A stretch of DNA of 9,711 nucleotides from Aldersonia sp036524855 (GTDB lineage: Bacteria > Actinomycetota > Actinomycetes > Mycobacteriales > Mycobacteriaceae). Shown here one piece after another: positions 1 to 8,543 of the stretch (positions within the stretch are counted from its first letter, which is position 1; the number at the start of each line of letters is the position of its first letter). Both the position numbers and the translations under genes were made by a program. Below the pieces are notes generated by a model. The model made no database searches and had not been told where the DNA came from. It worked only from the letters and a program-made list of their open reading frames with translations. The stretch is from contig DATDBL010000077.1 of NCBI GenBank assembly GCA_036524855.1, positions 1-9,711 of the forward strand, in the 5' to 3' direction.

Positions 1-1822
1 ACCGCACCGCCGCCTCGGGACCGACGATCCGAATGTGGTGCTGCGCCCGCGTGAGTGCGGTGTAGAGCAGCTCGCGGGTGAGCAGCGACGAGCCCGACTC
101 GGGCAGGATCACCGACACCTTTCGGTACTGGCTGCCCTGGCTGCGGTGAATCGTCATCGCGTACGCGGTCTGCACGGCCGCGATGTGGCTGGGGTGCACG
201 AAGAACGGTTCGCTCCCGCGGGCGAACGCGGCGGTGATCGCCCCGTCGGCAGCAGCGTCGGCGGCGGGGTGGACGAGAACGACGCCGGTGTCGCCGTTGT
301 AGAGCCGAATCTCGTAGTCGTTGGCGGTGACCAGCAATGGCTGCCCCGGATACCAGCCCCCGGCGGCGACCGCGCGGCTCTCGCCGATCCAGTCGACTGC
401 CTGCTGCGCCCACCAGCGTGCCCCGAACGGGCCTTCCCGGTGCGCGCACAGCAGTCGGTGCGCCTCGAGGCCGTCGAGCGCACCGTTCGCGTCCCCGGTC
501 AGCGCCGCCGCCCGGGTGATCCGGGCGGAGTCGAGCACGTCGGCCCGCAGCGCGGCGAGGTCGTCCGGCGCGTGGAACGACACCTGCTCCGATCCGCCGT
601 TCAGCAACTCCAGCGCCGCGTCCGCGTCACCGATGCGCACCGCCGCCGCGAGTGCGGCGATGTCGCCGCCGAACCGGCGCCCGGCCGTGAGCCGCACGAC
701 CCCGCCCGCGAGGCGGTCGCACTCGTCGGCATCGAACGACTCGAGGTCGGCGCCGACGAGCGTCGTGAGCGCCGGGTTCGGGCTCGCCGACACGGGCCGC
801 GCCACCAGGTCGGCGAGCACCGCGCCGGCGTCGACGGACGCGAGTTGGTCGGGATCGCCGACCAGCACGAGCCGGCATTCGCTGCGCAGCGCCTCGAGCA
901 GCCGCGACATCAGCGTCAGCGACACCATCGAGGTCTCGTCGACGACGATGACGTCGTAGGGCAGGCGGTTGTCGCGGTTGTGCCGGAACCGACTATTGCT
1001 GCCGGGCTGCCACCCGAGCAGGCGATGCAGCGTCATCGCGGTCAGCGTCGACGGCAGTCCGAGTTCGGCGGCCTGCTCGCGGACCTCCTCCTGCAGCCGA
1101 GCCGCGGCCTTCCCGGTCGGGGCGGCGAGCCCCACCCGCAGGCCGGGCCCGTGCAGCCGGAACAGCAGCGCGAGGACCCGCGCGACGGTGTGCGTCTTCC
1201 CGGTGCCGGGTCCGCCGGCGATCACGGAGGTGTACTCGGTGGCGGCGAGTGCGGCGGCGACCCGCTGGCGATCCGGCGCCGGCAGGTCGACTCCGTTCCC
1301 AGAGTAGATCGCGTGCAGGCCCGCCGCGGCGGCGTCGAGGTCGAGTGCCGGCCGGGTGCCGGTGCGGGCGTCGAGGACCTCCCGGATCGTGCGTTCCTGC
1401 AGGTAGTACCGGTCGAGGTAGAGCAGTTCGCCCTCGTCGGTGTCGACGAGGCGCAGCGGCCGCAGCGTGCGCGTGTCGTCGCCGACCACCAGCGGGCTCA
1501 CCCGCAGCGCGGCGAGGATGTCGTCGCGGTCGGGCCAGGGCAGCGCGTCGAGGTCGACGATGGACACCGCGCCGGCTCTGTCCTCGTCGATGATGGTCTC
1601 GTCGACCGTCACGTCCCGCAGCCTGTTCAGGTCAAGGCACACCGAACCGGCCCGCACCGCCCGCACCGCGAGCGCGGTGGCGAACGTGACGTCCTGCGAG
1701 GGTTCCCGGCCCAGCCGGGCCAGGCGCAGGGCGACGTGCACATCGGCGGCGGCAAGCACCCCGGCCTCGTTGAACTCGTGCAGCAGGCCCTGCCCGCGCA
1801 GGGCGATCCGGGCTGACGTCAT
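1..1822 (-). CDS. recD: RecD, 5'-3' helicase subunit of RecBCD (3' end beyond window)
   Basis: RecD is the fast 5'-3' SF1B motor of the cytoplasmic RecBCD complex. I translated 607 residues; the C-terminus lies off the left edge. After an N-terminal domain (about 1-185), the motifs appear in order: Walker A GGPGTGKT at 203-210, motif Ia APTGKAAARLQ from 234, motif II VVDETSMV at 293-300 (D295, E296), motif III VGDPDQL at 321-327, the RecD signature LCAHREGPFG at 458-467, motif V TIHRSQGSQY at 557-566, and motif VI TALTRAQ at 588-594. No key residue is missing. About 600 residues is near the family's usual length, so little should be lost. The start ATG (1822-1820) overlaps the recB stop as ATGA and follows an AGGAGG six bases upstream. 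That implies translational coupling as the third gene of recCBD. Confidence is very high for the family; the exact end is unknown. Confidence 0.97.
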   Translation of the reverse strand, partial: MTSARIALRGQGLLHEFNEAGVLAAADVHVALRLARLGREPSQDVTFATALAVRAVRAGSVCLDLNRLRDVTVDETIIDEDRAGAVSIVDLDALPWPDRDDILAALRVSPLVVGDDTRTLRPLRLVDTDEGELLYLDRYYLQERTIREVLDARTGTRPALDLDAAAAGLHAIYSGNGVDLPAPDRQRVAAALAATEYTSVIAGGPGTGKTHTVARVLALLFRLHGPGLRVGLAAPTGKAAARLQEEVREQAAELGLPSTLTAMTLHRLLGWQPGSNSRFRHNRDNRLPYDVIVVDETSMVSLTLMSRLLEALRSECRLVLVGDPDQLASVDAGAVLADLVARPVSASPNPALTTLVGADLESFDADECDRLAGGVVRLTAGRRFGGDIAALAAAVRIGDADAALELLNGGSEQVSFHAPDDLAALRADVLDSARITRAAALTGDANGALDGLEAHRLLCAHREGPFGARWWAQQAVDWIGESRAVAAGGWYPGQPLLVTANDYEIRLYNGDTGVVLVHPAADAAADGAITAAFARGSEPFFVHPSHIAAVQTAYAMTIHRSQGSQYRKVSVILPESGSSLLTRELLYTALTRAQHHIRIVGPEAAVR

Positions 1823-4800
1823 CGCCGACCTCCTGCCAGCAGGTCGGACAGCTCGACGATCAGGTCTGCGGGCGGATGCCAGTCGAACACGCCGCTGCCG
1901 GGCGGTGTCTGCGGCCCGACCATGCCACGCACGAACAGGTACAGCACCGCCCCGAGATGGGTGTGCGGGGCGTAGCCGGGTTGGCGCCAACGCAGATAGC
2001 GGTGCAGCGCAACCGAATACAGCAACGCCTGCAGCGGGTAGTGGGCACGCAGCATCTCCGCGGCCATCCGGTCGCGGGTGTAGTGGCCGACGGTGAGGTC
2101 GCCATGGCCGAGCCGGTTGGTCTTGTAGTCGACGATCAGATACCGCGGGCCCCGCAGCCGCAACACCGCGTCGATGCTGCCGGTCAAGTAGCCGCGCAGC
2201 GGGAACTCGTCGAGGTGGTCGAGTTCGTCCGGGTACGCGGCGAGCGCGTCGTCGGCCGGCAGGTGTTTACGCAGCAGCGCCGCGATGTCACGGATCGTGA
2301 CCTTCTCCGAGTGCGGGGTGTCCCCGCCGAGCAGCGGGAACTCGAAGTCGAGTTCGGGCAGTCGGTCGCCCGGCGCGATCTCGGCGAGCGTGACGCCCTC
2401 CCCCAGCGGGGTCCGCATCACCGGCGCCAAGGCGTCGGCGAGCGCGACCGGGTCGATGTCGGACAGCCGCACAGCGACGGATTCCGTGCAGTGCGCGACG
2501 AGCTCGGCGCGCAGGTCGGCCGCCGCGGTGTCCACGTGCTCGAGCACCTCGTGTACGAGGGTGCCGAACGCCGCGCCGAACGGGAGGTCGTTCATCGTCG
2601 ACGCGATCCCGTCGGGTTCGTCGCCGATCGGTGGGGCGGTCTCGGGCTCGTCGGCCAGTTCCGGGTCCTCGACCTCGCTGGTCGCCCCGGCGACCGCGGC
2701 GGCGTCGTGCGCAGAGGCGGTCAGCGCCGAATACGACGTGCGCCGCCAGTCGCGGTCCAGCAACCGCTCGAAGCGCGCCGCCGCGAGGGTCGGGACGTCG
2801 TGTCCCGCGGCGGGCAGCGACGCCGCGGCGATCGGACCCGTGTCCACCGGTTCGACGGCGACGCCGGGCGCACCGGCCGCCCAGTTCTGCATCAGCGCGT
2901 CGAGTTCTTCGTCGCGCGGCACGCGCGATGGGTCACTGCGCGGCACCCGCGGCGGACCGAACCCCTGGTCGAACATCAGCCGGTGCAACGGCGAGTTCGA
3001 CGTGATGGACGACGGTGCCCACCACAGCACCACCTGGCACTTCGCACGGGTGACGGCGACGTAGAGCAGGCGCAGTTCCTCGTCGCGGTCCTCCCGGTTG
3101 TGCTCGACGACGTGCTCTCGGTAGTCGGGCCCACCGTTGCCGCCGACGTCGAGGACGCGCTTGTTCTCCGCGTCGTGCAGCAGCGCCGTCACCGGGTCCG
3201 ACGGACTGTGCTGCGACCAGGCATACGGCACGTACACGATCGGGTACTCGAGGCCCTTGCTCACGTGCACGGTCGCGATCTGCACCGCCGCGGCGTCGCT
3301 CTCGAGCCGGCGGGTCCGATCGGTGGCGACACCGGATTCGGGGTCGTCGATCCGCTCGGTGAGCCACCGCGACAGGGCGGACAGGCCAAGGTTCTGCTCG
3401 ACGGCCGCGCGGTTGAGCAGTTGCGCGATATGGCGGACGTCGGTCAGCTCCCGCTCGCCGGACTCGATGGCATGCAGCCGGGCCTCGAGCGCGCCGCCGC
3501 CGTCGGGGCGCAGCGCCGCGACCCGTTCGAACACCGCCGCGAACCCGGACTGCGCGAAAAGGGACGCGAGCTCCCGCAGCTGGCCGCTCACGGTCGCGAC
3601 GACCCGTTCGCCGTCGGCGGCGAGTTGGGCGGCAGTCCAGCCGAGCAGCGGGGTGAGCGCGGCGATGCGGACGCGGTCGGGCCGGTGCGGCTGCTCGAGG
3701 GCGTAGAGCAACCACAGCCAGTGCGTGGCGCTGGGCGCGAGGAAGACGCTCGTCCCGCTCGCCAGCACCGACGGCACGCCGACCTTCTCGAGTTCCGACC
3801 GCACCCTCGACACCTGGTCGTGGGTGCGCGCCAGCACCGTGACGTCGCCGGGTTCCACCGGCCGCGGATCGGAGGTGTCCGCGCGATAACGCGCCGGGCC
3901 GGTCAGCAGGTCGACTATGTCGCGGGCGACGTCGGCGGCGATGCGGGGACGCACGTCGGATACGGCAGGCAGCCCCGAGTTGCCGAGCGCCCACGGCCCC
4001 ATCCGCGGCAGATAGCGCACCCGCAGCGGAGCCGAACCGAGCAGCCGAGGCTCGTTCTGCGCGGCGTTGACCGAACCGACGACGATCTTCTCGTGGCCCA
4101 ACGCCTTTCCGCCGTAGAGGTGGTCGAGCGCGGTGAGCAACGCGGCGTCGGAGCGCCAGTTGGTGGTCAGTTCCTGGTGTTGACTGGCGTGGCGGACCGC
4201 GTCGAGGTAGCTGAGCACCTCGGCGCCGCGGAAGGCGTAGATGGCCTGCTTCGGGTCGCCGACGAGAACCATGGTCGCGTGGCCGTGGAAGGTCCTGCTC
4301 AGGATCTCCCACTGCAGCGGGTCGGTGTCCTGGAACTCGTCGACGAGCACCACCCGGAACCGGCTGCGGATCCGCGCGCACGCCGCCTCGCCGTGCTCTG
4401 TGTCGACGAGCACGTCGTGCAGCAGGCCGAGCAGATCGTCGTAGTCACGCAACCGCATCCGCTGCTTGCGCAACGCCACCTCCGCCCGCGCGTCGCGGGC
4501 GAACGCGAACCGGTGCTGCGCGGCCTCGTTCCCGCCGGTCTCGGGGACCAGCCTGGCCTGGCGGTCGTACACGGCGGACTTCGCGACCTTGGCGGCAGTC
4601 TCGAAGTCGACCGGCGGTTCCTTCTGCAACGCCGCCGCACCGTAGCGGGCGAGGTAGAGGTCGGTGACGACCTCGGCGAGCAGGTCGTCGACCTGCTCCA
4701 CCAGCGTCAAGTCGGGGTCGTAGTCGCCGGCGAAGCCGAGTCCGTCGATCATGCGCTGGCAGAAGCCGTGCGTGGTGACGATCATGCCCGCGTCGAAGTC

Positions 4801-5142
4801 CGACGACGCCTCCCGCAGGCGACGGCGACGCTGCGCTACCTCGGCATCGGGTACGTCCGCGAGATGGCGGATCAGGTCGTCGTCGTCCTCGCGCGCGGCC
4901 GCCGGGTCCGCGAGGGCCACTTCGGCCTCGACGATCCGGCCGCGAGCGCGTTCGCGCAGTTCCTGGGTCGCGGCGCGGCTGAACGTCACCAGCAGCAGGT
5001 CGGCGATCTTCGCCTTGCCCTCCGCGAGGAACCGGGTGGCGAGACCGACGATCGCGTACGTCTTGCCGGTGCCGGCGCTCGCCTCGAGCACCGTGGTGCC
5101 CTCGGGGAGGTCAGCGCGAATGTCGAAGGCGACCACCGTCAT
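1819..5142 (-). CDS. recB: RecB, 3'-5' helicase and nuclease subunit of RecBCD
   Basis: RecB supplies the 3'-5' SF1A helicase and the only nuclease site of the RecBCD double-strand-break complex. The protein is 1107 residues, comparable to mycobacterial RecB. Helicase motifs: Walker A ASAGTGKT (21-28), motif Ia LLLVTFSRAATQELRERA, motif II VLVDEFQDTD (D268, E269), motif III VGDPKQAIYAFRG, motif IV TTNWRSD, motif V IATVHVSKGLEYPIVY, motif VI LLYVAVTRAKCQ (R699). The C-terminal PD-(D/E)XK nuclease is intact: H864 in GTLVHEVLEH, E934, D991 in GSIDAVL, D1005-Y-K1007 in VDYKTNRLG, and Q1038-xxx-Y1042. The ATG at 5142 overlaps the recC stop (ATGA) and has GGAG eight bases upstream. The reading frame stays open to an ATG at 5340, but those 66 extra codons lie over the recC 3' end, are Arg-rich and have no SD, so I reject them. 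In mycobacteria RecBCD mainly serves single-strand annealing while AdnAB resects breaks; whether that holds here is inference. Confidence 0.98.
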   Translation of the reverse strand: MTVVAFDIRADLPEGTTVLEASAGTGKTYAIVGLATRFLAEGKAKIADLLLVTFSRAATQELRERARGRIVEAEVALADPAAAREDDDDLIRHLADVPDAEVAQRRRRLREASSDFDAGMIVTTHGFCQRMIDGLGFAGDYDPDLTLVEQVDDLLAEVVTDLYLARYGAAALQKEPPVDFETAAKVAKSAVYDRQARLVPETGGNEAAQHRFAFARDARAEVALRKQRMRLRDYDDLLGLLHDVLVDTEHGEAACARIRSRFRVVLVDEFQDTDPLQWEILSRTFHGHATMVLVGDPKQAIYAFRGAEVLSYLDAVRHASQHQELTTNWRSDAALLTALDHLYGGKALGHEKIVVGSVNAAQNEPRLLGSAPLRVRYLPRMGPWALGNSGLPAVSDVRPRIAADVARDIVDLLTGPARYRADTSDPRPVEPGDVTVLARTHDQVSRVRSELEKVGVPSVLASGTSVFLAPSATHWLWLLYALEQPHRPDRVRIAALTPLLGWTAAQLAADGERVVATVSGQLRELASLFAQSGFAAVFERVAALRPDGGGALEARLHAIESGERELTDVRHIAQLLNRAAVEQNLGLSALSRWLTERIDDPESGVATDRTRRLESDAAAVQIATVHVSKGLEYPIVYVPYAWSQHSPSDPVTALLHDAENKRVLDVGGNGGPDYREHVVEHNREDRDEELRLLYVAVTRAKCQVVLWWAPSSITSNSPLHRLMFDQGFGPPRVPRSDPSRVPRDEELDALMQNWAAGAPGVAVEPVDTGPIAAASLPAAGHDVPTLAAARFERLLDRDWRRTSYSALTASAHDAAAVAGATSEVEDPELADEPETAPPIGDEPDGIASTMNDLPFGAAFGTLVHEVLEHVDTAAADLRAELVAHCTESVAVRLSDIDPVALADALAPVMRTPLGEGVTLAEIAPGDRLPELDFEFPLLGGDTPHSEKVTIRDIAALLRKHLPADDALAAYPDELDHLDEFPLRGYLTGSIDAVLRLRGPRYLIVDYKTNRLGHGDLTVGHYTRDRMAAEMLRAHYPLQALLYSVALHRYLRWRQPGYAPHTHLGAVLYLFVRGMVGPQTPPGSGVFDWHPPADLIVELSDLLAGGRR
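1829..1834 (-). promoter_or_regulatory. Ribosome binding site of recD
   Basis: On the minus strand a perfect AGGAGG lies six bases upstream of the recD ATG at 1822, inside the last codons of recB. It fixes the recD start and suggests that recD is reinitiated efficiently by ribosomes finishing recB. Confidence 0.85.
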
Positions 5143-8100
5143 CGGAGTTGCTCCATGCTTTCGTGTGCCAGCAACGGTTCCCACAGGCGCCGTGACAGCA
5201 CTCCGAAGCGCGTGGGGTCGTCGAACCATCCCGCCTCGTCCGCCGCGGGTGCCGCCTCGACGAGGTTGTGCCACAGCGGGGCGCCACGATACACGTACTG
5301 TACGTAACGGTCGTTGGCGTCGCCGAACCGGTCCTGCCATTCCCCTTGCGCCGCAGTCATTGCCACCGTCACCGAGCGCCCGTCGCGGCGCAGCGCGGTG
5401 TAGCGGTGGGACGTTCTGGGTGCGAGCGGCAGCGGCTCGCGCAGGCCGCGGTCGCGCAGGTCGACGATGGCGCGCAGGTGTGCGAGCGGGTCGGCGGGCG
5501 CGCCGAGCGTCGACCGGGACAGTCGGGATCTGCCGCCGCGACCGGTCGCGATGCCCTGCCAGGCGCGTTCGCGCTCGTGCGCCGCGACCGCGAGCAGTTC
5601 CACCCAGATCCGGATGCGGTGGCGGGCGGCCAGGCTCGAGTAGTACGTGCGCAGCAGCGCCGTCCCCGACCCGTCGGGCAGCCGGTACAGGCCCGACACC
5701 GTGCCGGTGAGGCGGCGGTTGTCGCCGAGATCGACCGCGAAGTCGACGGTTTCCCGGTCACCGGTGTAGAGCGCGGCGCACACGTCGACGAGGCGGTTCA
5801 CCATCGGCGCGACCACATCGAGTGCCGCGTGCCCGAACCCGAACGGCGGCAGCGTGCCGCGGCGCCACTCGAGCGCGCGGAAATCCTGCTCGCTCGTGCC
5901 CGCGAGCCGTGCGGTGAGCATCCGGTCGCCGAGATTCCAGCTCGCGAGCGAATCCAACTCGACGTCGAGCGCGTCGGCGATCTCCTCCTCCGGTTCCGGC
6001 ACCCGCAGCCCGAGGCGTTGGCGGGCGAACGCCTGCGCGGGGTTGACGGCGAACGCCAACAGGTCCGTCAATGCGACGTCCTCGACGGTCGCGGCCGGCA
6101 GGGCGTGCAGCAGCAACGGCGGCGGAGGCAGCGGATCCTGCTGCCGGGCTCGGGCGCCGGCGAGCGCCGCGACGTCGAAGCTGAACGGCCCGCCGGCGCC
6201 GAACCGCGGGCCATCGAAGTTGCGGGGATCGAACGGCTGCAGCGGATGCCGGTGCACCACACGGTCCATCCCGTCGGGGCCGACGAGATCGGATAGTACG
6301 TCGAGCAGTTCGCTGAGCGGGATCGCGGGCGGGCGGCGCTGCCCGTTGATCGCGTCGGCTCCGGTGTAGAACAGCACGAGCCGCTCAGTCGCGGCCATGA
6401 TCGCGTCGAGCAGCAGTTGCCGGTCCTCGCTGCGCGGGTCGCGCTCGCCGAGGCACGGGTCGCGGCCGAGAATGTCGTCGCCGTCCGGGGTGCCCTTGCG
6501 GGGGAAGAAGTCGTCGTCGAGACCGAGCAGGCACACCACCCGGTGCGGCACCGAGCGCATCGGGACCATCGTGCACACGGTGAGTTCGCCGGTGCGGAAG
6601 TTCGAGCGCGTCGGGCGGCCGGCGAGGCGTCCGGCGAGCATCGCGCGAACGTCGGCCAACTGCAGGTCGCTGTCGGCGCCGTGTTCGACGGCGGCGGCGA
6701 TCTCGCGGCCGGCCTGGGCGGCCTGCCAGGCGTCGGCGGTGCGCAGGTCGGTGAGCCGGTCGAGCGCGTCGGCGAGGACCTGCGCCCACCGCGCCGGGGG
6801 CTGCGGGCCGGTGAGGTCGCGCACCGCGGCGGTGAGCCGGTCGAGGAACTCGGCGAAGCGGCCGGCGAGGTCGACATCGGTGCTGTCCACATCGTCGAGC
6901 GGCAGCGCCCGGTCGAGCCATCCGATCTCGGTCTCGTCCGCAGCCACCCCGAGCAGGATCCGGTCCAGCGCGGTCGCGAACGTGTTCTGGTTGAAGGCGG
7001 CGAGGCCGAAGCGTTCCCGCTGCCGCTGCGCGAGGCCCCAGCGGGCGCCGGACGCGCTGGTCCACTCGCGCATCCGCTCGAGGTCGTCGTCACTGAAACC
7101 GAACCGGATGCGCACCGGCTCGGCCGCGGCGAGGTCGAGCACCTCGCTCGCGGTGATCCGGGCGTCGGCAAGGTCAAGCAGGTCCGCGACCACGCCGAGC
7201 ACCGGGTTGGTCTGGCGCAGGCCGCGGTCGGCGAGTCGGACCCGCAGTTCGTGACCGGGGTGCCCGGCCGTGCCGCGGCCTGCCGCCTGGCCGACCGCCG
7301 CTTGGCCGACCGCCGCCTGGCCGAATACTGCACGGATCAGCGGCGCATAGGCCTCCACGTCCGGGCACATCACCAGCACGTCGCGCGGTTCCAGCGTCGG
7401 ATCGTCGGCGAACAGGTGGAGCAACACCTCACGCAGCGCCTCGACCTGCCGCGGCGCGCCGTGGCACGCGTGCACGGCGACGGTGCCGTCCAGAACGGCG
7501 CGATCGGCCGGCGGGAGATCCGCGACGATCCCGGACTGCAACCGGCCAAGCAGCGTGTCCGGCCGGTCGGGCTCTGCTCGGCGGTCGAACTGCGCATCAC
7601 GGCTGCGCAGCCGGAACTGTAACTCGCGCACGTCACGGCCGAGGCCGGCGAGCAGGGGGTGCGCGACGTCGAGCGCGCTGTCGTCGTCGACTCGTCGGAC
7701 GGGAACATCTTTTTCCGCCAGCGCATCCCACATGGTCGGGCTGGGATGCGGCAGCCAGAGGTGAACGTCGCGGTGGGCGCCGAGCGCGGCGAGGACGTCG
7801 AGTTGGTCGGTGGGCAGCCGGGTCGGCCCGAACAGCGAGAGTCGCTCGGGCAGGCCGACGAGGGCCGGGTCGGCGCGCAGTGCGGCGCAGGCCGCGTCGA
7901 GGCGTTCGGCGGGACTCGGCGTGCCGACCCGCGCCCGCACCCGCCGCCACAGTTCGGCCTGCCACGCGGTGTCCTCCTCGAGATCCGCGCCGACGCCGTC
8001 GCGGTCGCGGCCGGCAGCCCAGTCCAACGGCATGGCCGGGCGCTGCGCGGCGTAGCCGGCGAACAGGTCGACCATCCGCGCAGCGGTGGCGAACCGGCGG

Positions 8101-8489
8101 CCGCTGCGCTGGCGATCGGGGGTGTCGGTGAGGTGGCGGTGCAGCACCGCGCACCAGGACTCGTCCAGGCACCCGTCGATCACCTCGAGCACCGTCCAGC
8201 GCAGCCGCGCCGGCGCCCACTCGTCGTCGTCGGGATCCACACCGCTGCAGGTGGCGAGGACGTCGGCGACGAGGCGGGCGGGGTTGGGGAACTCGATGTT
8301 GGCGGCGATGCCGTCGGTGTCGACCGCGCCCAGGCGCAGGGCGAGGCGCTGCACGATCCACCGCTCGACACCCTTCGCGGGAACGGCGACGACCTCCCCG
8401 GCGAACGGATCGGATAGCGGCGCCGCGAGCAGGTCGGCCAGCCCGTCGGCGAGCGCGGCGGTGCCGGTGGCGGTGTGCACTTTCAGCAC
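5139..8489 (-). CDS. recC: RecC, structural and Chi-scanning subunit of RecBCD
   Basis: RecC holds RecB and RecD together, splits the duplex and, in E. coli, recognises Chi in the 3' strand. It resembles a helicase-nuclease but lacks both catalytic sites. The protein is 1116 residues. Recognisable segments: VVAVPAKGVERWI (33-45) and GIAANIEFPNPARL (from 60), matching the RecC N-terminus; VMCPDVEAYAPLI around 373-385; and LGLDDDFFPR around 655-664, followed by a conserved acidic/GD-rich stretch. No Walker A lysine is seen near the N-terminus, as expected. I chose the GTG at 8489 because GAGGGGG sits six bases upstream and a promoter motif ends at 8521. An ATG at 8522 or 8543 would lie inside that promoter. 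It is first in the recCBD operon and overlaps recB by 4 bp. Residues 390-403 contain an in-frame GQAAV repeat. Confidence 0.96.
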   Translation of the reverse strand: MLKVHTATGTAALADGLADLLAAPLSDPFAGEVVAVPAKGVERWIVQRLALRLGAVDTDGIAANIEFPNPARLVADVLATCSGVDPDDDEWAPARLRWTVLEVIDGCLDESWCAVLHRHLTDTPDRQRSGRRFATAARMVDLFAGYAAQRPAMPLDWAAGRDRDGVGADLEEDTAWQAELWRRVRARVGTPSPAERLDAACAALRADPALVGLPERLSLFGPTRLPTDQLDVLAALGAHRDVHLWLPHPSPTMWDALAEKDVPVRRVDDDSALDVAHPLLAGLGRDVRELQFRLRSRDAQFDRRAEPDRPDTLLGRLQSGIVADLPPADRAVLDGTVAVHACHGAPRQVEALREVLLHLFADDPTLEPRDVLVMCPDVEAYAPLIRAVFGQAAVGQAAVGQAAGRGTAGHPGHELRVRLADRGLRQTNPVLGVVADLLDLADARITASEVLDLAAAEPVRIRFGFSDDDLERMREWTSASGARWGLAQRQRERFGLAAFNQNTFATALDRILLGVAADETEIGWLDRALPLDDVDSTDVDLAGRFAEFLDRLTAAVRDLTGPQPPARWAQVLADALDRLTDLRTADAWQAAQAGREIAAAVEHGADSDLQLADVRAMLAGRLAGRPTRSNFRTGELTVCTMVPMRSVPHRVVCLLGLDDDFFPRKGTPDGDDILGRDPCLGERDPRSEDRQLLLDAIMAATERLVLFYTGADAINGQRRPPAIPLSELLDVLSDLVGPDGMDRVVHRHPLQPFDPRNFDGPRFGAGGPFSFDVAALAGARARQQDPLPPPPLLLHALPAATVEDVALTDLLAFAVNPAQAFARQRLGLRVPEPEEEIADALDVELDSLASWNLGDRMLTARLAGTSEQDFRALEWRRGTLPPFGFGHAALDVVAPMVNRLVDVCAALYTGDRETVDFAVDLGDNRRLTGTVSGLYRLPDGSGTALLRTYYSSLAARHRIRIWVELLAVAAHERERAWQGIATGRGGRSRLSRSTLGAPADPLAHLRAIVDLRDRGLREPLPLAPRTSHRYTALRRDGRSVTVAMTAAQGEWQDRFGDANDRYVQYVYRGAPLWHNLVEAAPAADEAGWFDDPTRFGVLSRRLWEPLLAHESMEQLR
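5151..5154 (-). promoter_or_regulatory. Ribosome binding site of recB
   Basis: On the minus strand GGAG lies eight bases upstream of the ATG at 5142, within the last codons of recC. It supports the ATGA-overlap start of recB over the longer open frame reaching to 5340. Confidence 0.65.
7281..7322 (-). repeat. 15-bp in-frame tandem repeat inside recC (GQAAV x 2.8)
   Basis: Read on the minus strand, a 15-bp unit (GGC CAG GCG GCG GTC) occurs almost three times. The copies run 7322-7308, 7307-7293 and 7292-7281; the last lacks the final codon. The second copy has CAA in place of CAG, and the third ends GCA in place of GCG. It encodes GQAAVGQAAVGQAA at residues 390-403, directly after the conserved VEAYAPLIRAVF segment and before a Gly/His linker. 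It is probably a flexible surface loop where slippage or unequal exchange can add or remove five residues without a frameshift. Confidence 0.9.
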
Positions 8490-8495
8490 GGATGT

Positions 8496-8502
8496 CCCCC
8501 TC
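8496..8502 (-). promoter_or_regulatory. Ribosome binding site of recC
   Basis: On the minus strand GAGGGGG precedes the GTG at 8489 by six bases (ACATCC). It decides the start of recC, because the ATG codons at 8522 and 8543 further upstream have no comparable site. Confidence 0.75.
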
Positions 8503-8520
8503 GTGAAGCATGTCCGACCC

Positions 8521-8543
8521 ATCACAACAGAGGGCACCGACAA
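8521..8543 (-). promoter_or_regulatory. RecA-NDp / PafBC-type DNA-damage promoter of recCBD
   Basis: On the minus strand the sequence reads TTGTCGGTG (8543-8535), then eight bases (8534-8527), then TGTGAT (8526-8521). The LexA-independent damage promoter described in mycobacteria has the consensus TTGTCRGTG-N8-TANNNT and is activated there by PafBC. The nine-base upstream element matches fully and the spacing is exact. The -10 has G where A is usual, but matches TATAAT at four of six positions. A transcript starting about seven bases after the -10, near 8514, would have a leader of about 25 nt carrying the recC SD. No LexA box of the GAAC-N4-GTTC type is seen in the spacer. Induction by DNA damage is inferred from the motif only. 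Confidence 0.75.

Noticed and set aside
35..1816. Open frame of 593 codons on the plus strand opposite recD
   Set aside because: It is antisense to recD, which has all its helicase motifs in the minus frame. The composition is Arg/Gly/Val-rich and low in complexity, with no SD or domain support.
1876..5307. Open frame of 1143 codons on the plus strand opposite recB
   Set aside because: It is antisense to a fully supported recB. Its translation is rich in Arg, Gly, Val and Gln with no recognisable domain. Long antisense open frames are expected in high-GC genes with G/C-biased third positions.
5143..5340. 66-codon N-terminal extension of RecB
   Set aside because: It lies entirely over the recC 3' end, encodes Arg-rich sequence unlike RecB N-termini, and lacks an SD. 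The ATG at 5142 gives a normal RecB start just before Walker A.
5268..7622. Plus-strand open frames (5268-6296 and 6417-7622) and several minus-strand out-of-frame ones opposite or within recC
   Set aside because: They mirror RecC codons in other frames. Their translations are Arg/Ala-rich without conserved motifs, and no promoter or SD supports them.
8490..8543. 18-codon N-terminal extension of RecC from the ATG at 8543, or 11 codons from 8522
   Set aside because: Both start codons fall within the damage-promoter motif, have no SD, and add residues not expected before the conserved RecC N-terminus. The GTG at 8489 has a well-placed GAGGGGG.
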